From G942493275 sp942493275 (GTDB lineage: Bacteria; Actinomycetota; Coriobacteriia; Anaerosomatales; PHET01), in contig OW818687.1 in assembly GCA_942493275.1 (NCBI GenBank), positions 1,736,001 through 1,800,000 of the forward strand: a stretch of 64,000 nt of DNA, in the 5' to 3' direction. Of the stretch, positions 59,453 to 64,000 are shown in pieces (positions within the stretch are counted from its first letter, which is position 1; the number at the start of each line of letters is the position of its first letter). The translations under genes and the position numbers were made by a program. The notes under the pieces were generated by a model. That model saw only the letters and a program-made list of their open reading frames with translations. It made no database searches and was not told the DNA's origin.

Positions 59453-60682
59453 GTGCCACGTCTTTCTTTCGCAGGCTTCAAGGACCCCGTGCGCCGGCCA
59501 CGCTACATCGTGTGGACGTTCACGCTGGTGCTCGCGATGGCTGCGGTCATGATCGTCGCGCTCGGCGCCACGTCGACCTACTGGTTCTGCGCCGAGGCGT
59601 GCCACAAAGTCCAGGACGACACGATCACCGCCTACCAGCACTCCTCCCACAAAGAGATCGCCTGCATGGCGTGCCACATGCCCGTCAACGCCGATCCGGT
59701 GACGTTCATCCTCCACAAGGCCGAGGCGCTCGGCGAGCTGTACCTGACTGTCACGGACAACTTCGAGCTGCCTCTCAACGGCGAGAGCCACGTAGCTCTC
59801 ACCATGCCCTCCGAGCAGTGCACCCAGTGTCACGAACTCTCACTTCGGGAAGTCACGCCGAGCGAGGGCATCGTCATCGATCACGATGTCCACAGTGAGG
59901 CGGGCGTCACCTGTGCGATATGCCACAACCGCGTGGCTCACCGGGAGGACTTCGCCCTCACGCTGACCGACCCCAAGACCGACGAGCCCAACAAGCCGCA
60001 CACCGACTTCATGAGCATGACCGCGTGCTTCCGCTGCCACACGCAAGAGACCGCTGTCGCAGAGTCGGACGGCGAGACGCAGTCGGCGTCTCCGGATGAG
60101 CAGCTCACCGCCCCCGGCGCGTGCGACAAGTGCCACACTCCTGACTTCTCGCTCAAGCCCCCGAGCCATAGTGGGGAAGGCTTCTACCCCGCGGGCCACG
60201 CGATATTGGCCACTGAGGAGGCCAGCCGCGTCGCCGCGGCCGAGCGTGAAGTCAAGGAGGACGCGGTCGAGGGTGCCGCGGAGTCCGAGGCGTCCGAAAG
60301 GCAGCACGGCGAGGAGGGCGAGGGCATCGGCCCGAGCCTCCCCAAGGTCGAGTCCCTCAACATCTGCGAGACCTGCCATTCCGAGGAGTACTGCTCGGAC
60401 TGCCACGGGTTGCCCATGCCCCACCCGGAGGAGTTCCAGGAGGAGCATAGCGAACTCGGCCAGAAGAACCCCGAGGCCTGCGTGAACTGTCACGGCGACG
60501 CGGACTTGTTCTGCGACGAGTGCCATCACGGAGGAGACCCGGCATACGTCTACGTCGTCGGGAGGCCCTGGTTGTCGCAGCACCCTGAGGCCGTGAAGAT
60601 CACGGGCGCGAATGCGTGCTTCGACGACTGCCACGACCCGACGTACTGCGCCGTGTGCCACGTCACCGGCAGTGCGCCATAG
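59453..60682 (+). CDS. NapC/NirT-like membrane multihaem cytochrome (about 12 haems)
   Basis: The 409-residue protein starts at GTG 59453 after GGGGACGG. A single transmembrane helix (about 20-42) leads directly into a first haem site with an extra residue (CAEACH) and then CMACH, as in NapC/NrfH quinol oxidases. Further sites are CTQCH, CAICH, CFRCH, CDKCH, CETCH, CSDCH, CVNCH, CDECH, CFDDCH and CAVCH. A Glu-rich helical insert (about 255-300) separates two haem clusters. The family takes electrons from menaquinol. With the upstream 15-haem partner it could form a complete exit route for electrons. The next gene starts 20 bases downstream. Confidence 0.92.
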   Translation: MPRLSFAGFKDPVRRPRYIVWTFTLVLAMAAVMIVALGATSTYWFCAEACHKVQDDTITAYQHSSHKEIACMACHMPVNADPVTFILHKAEALGELYLTVTDNFELPLNGESHVALTMPSEQCTQCHELSLREVTPSEGIVIDHDVHSEAGVTCAICHNRVAHREDFALTLTDPKTDEPNKPHTDFMSMTACFRCHTQETAVAESDGETQSASPDEQLTAPGACDKCHTPDFSLKPPSHSGEGFYPAGHAILATEEASRVAAAEREVKEDAVEGAAESEASERQHGEEGEGIGPSLPKVESLNICETCHSEEYCSDCHGLPMPHPEEFQEEHSELGQKNPEACVNCHGDADLFCDECHHGGDPAYVYVVGRPWLSQHPEAVKITGANACFDDCHDPTYCAVCHVTGSAP

Positions 60683-60701
60683 CCGGCTCGTGAAGGACAC
60701 C

Positions 60702-61337
60702 ATGAACCCTCGCTCGCACATCCCGGACGCGTCCGCCTATAGGCTGTCGCTCTACCACTGCTACCTCGGTGAAGTGCTCAGGACCCACGAGTCCGGACGC
60801 ATCACCTCTCGGCAGCTCGCCGAGGAGCTCGGCGTGAAGGAGGAGACGGTCCGGCGCGACCTCTCGTTCATCGGCGGGGTGGGTCGGCCGGGGGCGGGGT
60901 ACGAGGTCGAGCTTCTCTTCGATTCGCTGCAGGAGTTCTTGGGCCTGCGAGCCGAGTACCCGATCATCGAAGTCGGCACGGCTCAGATGCTCGAGGCCCT
61001 GACGGTCGTCTTTCCCGCGAGCTCGTACGGCGTCAAGCCGGTCGGGTACTACTCCGAGAAGCGCGAGGATGTCGGCGCGAGCATCAGCGGCATTGCGGTG
61101 AGACACATCGACGAGATCGCGTCGCTCGACCCGGCCCTCGACGTCAAGGTGGCGCTGGTGGCGTGTTCGCCTGCGGTCGTTGAACACGTCCTTGCATCGC
61201 TGGCGGCTGCGGGAGTCGAGGGCGTGCTCCTGCTGACGCCCAAGGTGAAGCTCACCAAGCCCGAGGGGATGACCGTCACCCACGTGCGTATGCCGTGCGA
61301 TATCAAGTCGCTCGCGTGCCGCTGTCAGGTCGGTTAG
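60702..61337 (+). CDS. Rex-like redox-sensing transcriptional regulator with altered nucleotide loop
   Basis: ATG 60702 follows GAAGGA; the frame extends upstream but inside the previous gene. The 211 residues equal the usual Rex length. An N-terminal winged helix (about 10-65) contains 'SRQLAEELGVKEETVRRDLS', the Rex-type DNA-binding helix. The C-terminal half is Rossmann-like. In canonical Rex the NADH loop reads GAGNLG; here the matching place (about residue 88) reads EVGTAQM, so glycine spacing is lost. It has a CRCQVG end. It probably controls this cytochrome operon, but NADH sensing is doubtful. No operator could be defined. Confidence 0.8.
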   Translation: MNPRSHIPDASAYRLSLYHCYLGEVLRTHESGRITSRQLAEELGVKEETVRRDLSFIGGVGRPGAGYEVELLFDSLQEFLGLRAEYPIIEVGTAQMLEALTVVFPASSYGVKPVGYYSEKREDVGASISGIAVRHIDEIASLDPALDVKVALVACSPAVVEHVLASLAAAGVEGVLLLTPKVKLTKPEGMTVTHVRMPCDIKSLACRCQVG

Positions 61338-61348
61338 CCCGTACGGGG

Positions 61349-61357
61349 TGTTATAGT
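61349..61357 (+). promoter_or_regulatory. Probable extended -10 promoter of the radical SAM gene
   Basis: TGT-TATAGT is close to consensus with a TG extension. It starts a leader of about 80 bases. Confidence 0.5.
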
Positions 61358-61363
61358 GAGTCA

Positions 61364-61411
61364 CTGCGCGAAAGCGCGGGCGCGGCTGTGCCGCAAGGGG
61401 TCCGGCAGACC
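61364..61411 (+). promoter_or_regulatory. Three-hairpin leader of the radical SAM gene
   Basis: Three consecutive hairpins: CTGCGC-GAAA-GCGCGG (61364-61379), GCGGC-TGT-GCCGC (61382-61394) and GGTC-CGGCA-GACC (61399-61411). The first has a GNRA-type tetraloop. They lie between the promoter and ATG 61447. No known riboswitch class was recognised, including cobalamin. Confidence 0.45.
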
Positions 61412-61446
61412 TTGATCCGAGCAGTTTGTGAGAGGACCTATTCGGC

Positions 61447-63258
61447 ATGCCGCAGACCGACCTTGTGCTGATTCACGCACCCGCTGTCTATGACTTCCGA
61501 GAGCGCTCGATCATGTTCGGACCGGTCTCGGACATGGTCCCCTCCACTCCGATCTTCGAGATGTACCCCCTCGGTTTCACCACGATGGCCGAGTACCTCG
61601 AGCGTCACGGCCTGAGGGTCCGGATCGTCAACCTCGCCGTGCTGATGCTCACCAAGAAGGACTTTGACGTCGAGGCGTACCTGCGCAAGCTCGACGCGCG
61701 CATGTTTGGAATCGACCTCCACTGGCTGCCTCACGCACACGGCTCGGTCGAAGTCTCCCGCATCCTCAAGCGCCTCCATCCAGACACCCCGATCGTCTTC
61801 GGCGGTCTGTCGTCGAGTTACTTCCACGAGGAGCTCGCGTCCTACGACAGCGTCGACTTCGTCATGCGCGGCGACTCCACCGAGGAGCCGATGCGCCAGC
61901 TGATCACCGCCGTGAAGGGCGGGGGAGGCTACGGCTCGATTCCCAACCTGACGTGGACCGACGCCTCGGGCGACGTCGTAGTCAACGAGCTCGCATGGGT
62001 GCCTGCGGACATGAACGCCATCTCGCTGGACTACTCGTTCAACATGAAGACGGTCATCCGGTACCGCGACATGATGGGGGTCGTGCCGTTCAAGGACTGG
62101 CTCAAGTACCCCGTCTGCGCGTCGCTCACCTGCCGGGGGTGCACGCATGACTGCGTGACCTGCGGCGGATCGGCTTATTCATTCCGCGAGCACTTTGGGC
62201 GCGACAAGATCGCCTTCCGTGACCCGCAGCTGTTGATCAAGGACATCTCGCACATTCAGCGCTACATCCCGGGCCCCATCTTCGTCCTGAACGACTTCCT
62301 GCAGGCCGGGCGCGACTACACGCGTGAGTTCATCCTTGGCCTTGAAGGCATCGACCTGAAGAACCCGATCGGCTTCGAGTTCTTCAAGCCGACCAACGAG
62401 GACTTCTATGAGTTCATGGGTGCTCATCTGAAGGACTGGTCGATCGAGATATCGGTCGAGAGTCACGACGACGAGGTCCGCGCCAAATTCGGCAAGCATC
62501 ACTACACGATGGAACAGGTCGAGCAGAGCATCAAAGACGCGCTCAAGCACGGCTGCTCGCGCTTCGACCTGTACTTCATGACCGGCATCCCCGGTCAGAC
62601 CGCCGAAAGCGTTCGAGAGACCGCCGAGTACATCCGCGGCCTCTACCAGCGCATCCCGGACAAGCGTCTTCTCGCGTTCATCTCTCCGATGGCGCCGTTC
62701 CTCGATCCGGGTTCTCGTGCCTTCGACAACCCGGAGCAGCACGGCTACACCCTGCGCGCCAAGACGCTCGAGGAGCACCGTCAGCGTCTCGTCCTGCCGT
62801 CGTGGAAGCACATCATGAACTACGAGAGCGACGCGATGAGCCCTGACGAGATGGTCGATGCCACCTACGACGCCGGACTGGTGTTCAACCAGGTGAAGGC
62901 CGAGATCGGCATCATCGATGAGGCCACCGCCGTGCGCACGGAGATGCGCGTGGCCGAGGCCCGCCAGACCATGAAGCGGATCGACGACATCATGGACGGC
63001 CCCGTCCAGTCGCGCGACCTGTCACTGTGGGCGCTCAAGGAAGAGGTCGAGCGCCTGTCACAGTCGACCGTGTGCGAGAAGACCGAGCTCAACTGGCCGC
63101 ACAACGCCACCATCCGGCACGTCGCCGCTGCAGGGGATTTGTGGGTACGCGAGAATGTCGCTAACCTGTTCGCTCGTGGACGCGGAGAAGTCTCGCCCGC
63201 CACGTCCGATCAACACCCGCGGCCTACGACGCCCGCGATAGAAGCCCCGGAGGCGTAA
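61447..63258 (+). CDS. B12-binding/radical SAM protein
   Basis: The 603-residue protein has an N-terminal cobalamin-binding-like Rossmann region (about 1-160; 'HPDTPIVFGGLSSSYF', 'VDFVMRGDSTEEP'). The usual DXHXXG cobalamin motif is not obvious. A radical SAM core follows, with the iron-sulfur motif CTHDCVTC (CX3CX2C, about 231-238) and a 'YFMTGIPGQTAESV' strand. The C-terminal 100 residues are helical. Such enzymes perform radical methylations or rearrangements. The menaquinone methyltransferase gene follows after 7 bases, so quinone or lipid modification is possible; the substrate is unknown. Confidence 0.88.
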   Translation: MPQTDLVLIHAPAVYDFRERSIMFGPVSDMVPSTPIFEMYPLGFTTMAEYLERHGLRVRIVNLAVLMLTKKDFDVEAYLRKLDARMFGIDLHWLPHAHGSVEVSRILKRLHPDTPIVFGGLSSSYFHEELASYDSVDFVMRGDSTEEPMRQLITAVKGGGGYGSIPNLTWTDASGDVVVNELAWVPADMNAISLDYSFNMKTVIRYRDMMGVVPFKDWLKYPVCASLTCRGCTHDCVTCGGSAYSFREHFGRDKIAFRDPQLLIKDISHIQRYIPGPIFVLNDFLQAGRDYTREFILGLEGIDLKNPIGFEFFKPTNEDFYEFMGAHLKDWSIEISVESHDDEVRAKFGKHHYTMEQVEQSIKDALKHGCSRFDLYFMTGIPGQTAESVRETAEYIRGLYQRIPDKRLLAFISPMAPFLDPGSRAFDNPEQHGYTLRAKTLEEHRQRLVLPSWKHIMNYESDAMSPDEMVDATYDAGLVFNQVKAEIGIIDEATAVRTEMRVAEARQTMKRIDDIMDGPVQSRDLSLWALKEEVERLSQSTVCEKTELNWPHNATIRHVAAAGDLWVRENVANLFARGRGEVSPATSDQHPRPTTPAIEAPEA

Positions 63259-63265
63259 CACAAGC

Positions 63266-63988
63266 ATGTCCGAGAACAACGTCGCACCAGGCCAGCCGAC
63301 CACCGACCGGGTGCGGGGCATCTTCTCAAACATCGCGGGGCGCTACGACGACTTCAACACGCTCGCCAGCATGGGCATCGACCGCATCTGGCGCCGAGAG
63401 CTGGTGAAAGCCTGCCGCCTGACTCCCGAGTCCCGGGTGCTGGACCTGTGCGCCGGCACCGGCGACGTTGCGTTCGCGATAGCGACCAAGGGCTCACCCG
63501 CCGAGATCGTCGTGACCGACTTCACTCCGGAGATGCTCGAGATCGCCGAGCACAAGGCTGCGTCGATCGACACGCGGACGGCGCTCTCGTTCGAGTGGGC
63601 TGATGCGCAGGACCTACCGTTTGAGGACGAGTCGTTCGATGTCGCGACGGTGGCTTTTGGTGTGCGCAACCTGCCTGAGCGTGAGCGCAACTTCGCTGAG
63701 GTCCGACGTGTCCTCAAGCCGGGCGGACGCTACGTGATCCTCGAGTTCTCCCGACCGCCGTTCGCGCCGTGGCGCGGCGTCTATCATGTCTACCTCCAGC
63801 ACGCGATTCCCACGATCGGCGGGCTGCTCACGCACGACCGCGAGAGCTTCGTCTATCTCAACGACTCGATTCGCGCGTTCCCGACGCAGCCCCAGCTCGC
63901 CGCCGAGCTCAGAGACGCGGGCTTCTCGGCCATCACGTGGAAGAACATGACCGGTGGAATCGTCGCTCTGCACGTGGCCGTCAAGTAG
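63266..63988 (+). CDS. menG: Demethylmenaquinone methyltransferase
   Basis: UbiE/MenG family SAM-dependent C-methyltransferase catalysing the last step of menaquinone synthesis, at the cytoplasmic face. The 240 residues fit the family. The signature regions are present: 'YDDFNTLASMGIDRIWRR' (about 29-46), the SAM loop 'VLDLCAGTGDVA' (about 58-69), 'FGVRNLPERE' (about 132-141) and 'VLKPGGRYVILEFS' (about 151-164). It lies 7 bases after the radical SAM gene and is probably cotranscribed. Menaquinone would feed the NapC-type cytochromes of this window. Confidence 0.95.
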   Translation: MSENNVAPGQPTTDRVRGIFSNIAGRYDDFNTLASMGIDRIWRRELVKACRLTPESRVLDLCAGTGDVAFAIATKGSPAEIVVTDFTPEMLEIAEHKAASIDTRTALSFEWADAQDLPFEDESFDVATVAFGVRNLPERERNFAEVRRVLKPGGRYVILEFSRPPFAPWRGVYHVYLQHAIPTIGGLLTHDRESFVYLNDSIRAFPTQPQLAAELRDAGFSAITWKNMTGGIVALHVAVK

Positions 63989-64000
63989 AGACGGCGTTCT

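Noticed and set aside
61358..61446. Cobalamin riboswitch before the B12/radical SAM gene
   Set aside because: The leader is too short and no B12-box-like segment was found.

Overview
The window looks like chromosomal DNA from a high-GC, Gram-positive-type bacterium, most likely an anaerobic actinobacterial lineage. A Coriobacteriia/OPB41-like organism is my best guess, but no marker gene settles it. GC content and codon use are uniform. GTG and TTG starts are common, and many genes overlap by ATGA or GTGA. I saw no tRNA, rRNA, CRISPR array, transposase or integrase. The window is essentially one large gene neighbourhood for making, maturing and wiring multiheme c-type cytochromes.

Layout. 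(1) 1-6.7 kb: the C-terminal end of a large multiheme cytochrome, a ResB-CcsA haem-attachment pair, a membrane TPR protein, a membrane NHL propeller and a 6-haem cytochrome. (2) 6.7-11.3 kb: a NapC/NirT-type tetrahaem cytochrome on the minus strand, a lipoprotein and a secreted NHL propeller protein. (3) 11.3-15.4 kb: glycan genes (phosphohexomutase, GT4 glycosyltransferase, polyprenyl-phosphate sugar transferase). (4) 15.7-30.5 kb: one giant 4939-residue secreted cytochrome. By hand I count about 98 CXXCH sites, about 20 CX4CH sites and further sites with 3, 5-8 and 13 spacer residues. (5) 30.6-38.3 kb: an overlapping operon with two ResB-CcsA pairs flanking a membrane-anchored oligopeptide-binding-like protein and a small membrane protein. 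(6) 38.3-46.1 kb: a minus-strand MFS/spermidine-synthase-like fusion, a small lipoprotein and an 1821-residue secreted propeller/Ig-like protein. (7) 46.2-57.8 kb: a Wzy-like ligase, then a second TPR-NHL-cytochrome set (7 and 15 CXXCH) and a fourth ResB-CcsA pair. (8) 57.9-61.3 kb: two membrane-anchored multihaem cytochromes and a Rex-like regulator. (9) 61.4-64 kb: a B12/radical SAM protein and a menaquinone C-methyltransferase.

How the genes may work together (inference). Menaquinol is oxidised by membrane-anchored NapC-like and paired-CXXCH cytochromes. Electrons then pass to secreted cytochromes, ending in very long haem chains outside the cell. The four ResB-CcsA systems probably divide the labour of haem attachment, some perhaps specialised for unusual motif spacings. 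The propeller/Ig-like proteins and the glycan genes may scaffold or decorate the cytochromes at the cell surface. Regions 1 and 7 are paralogous. The giant cytochrome grew by internal duplication and domain insertion, in one case within a haem-binding motif. Haem counts are by eye and may be off by a few.
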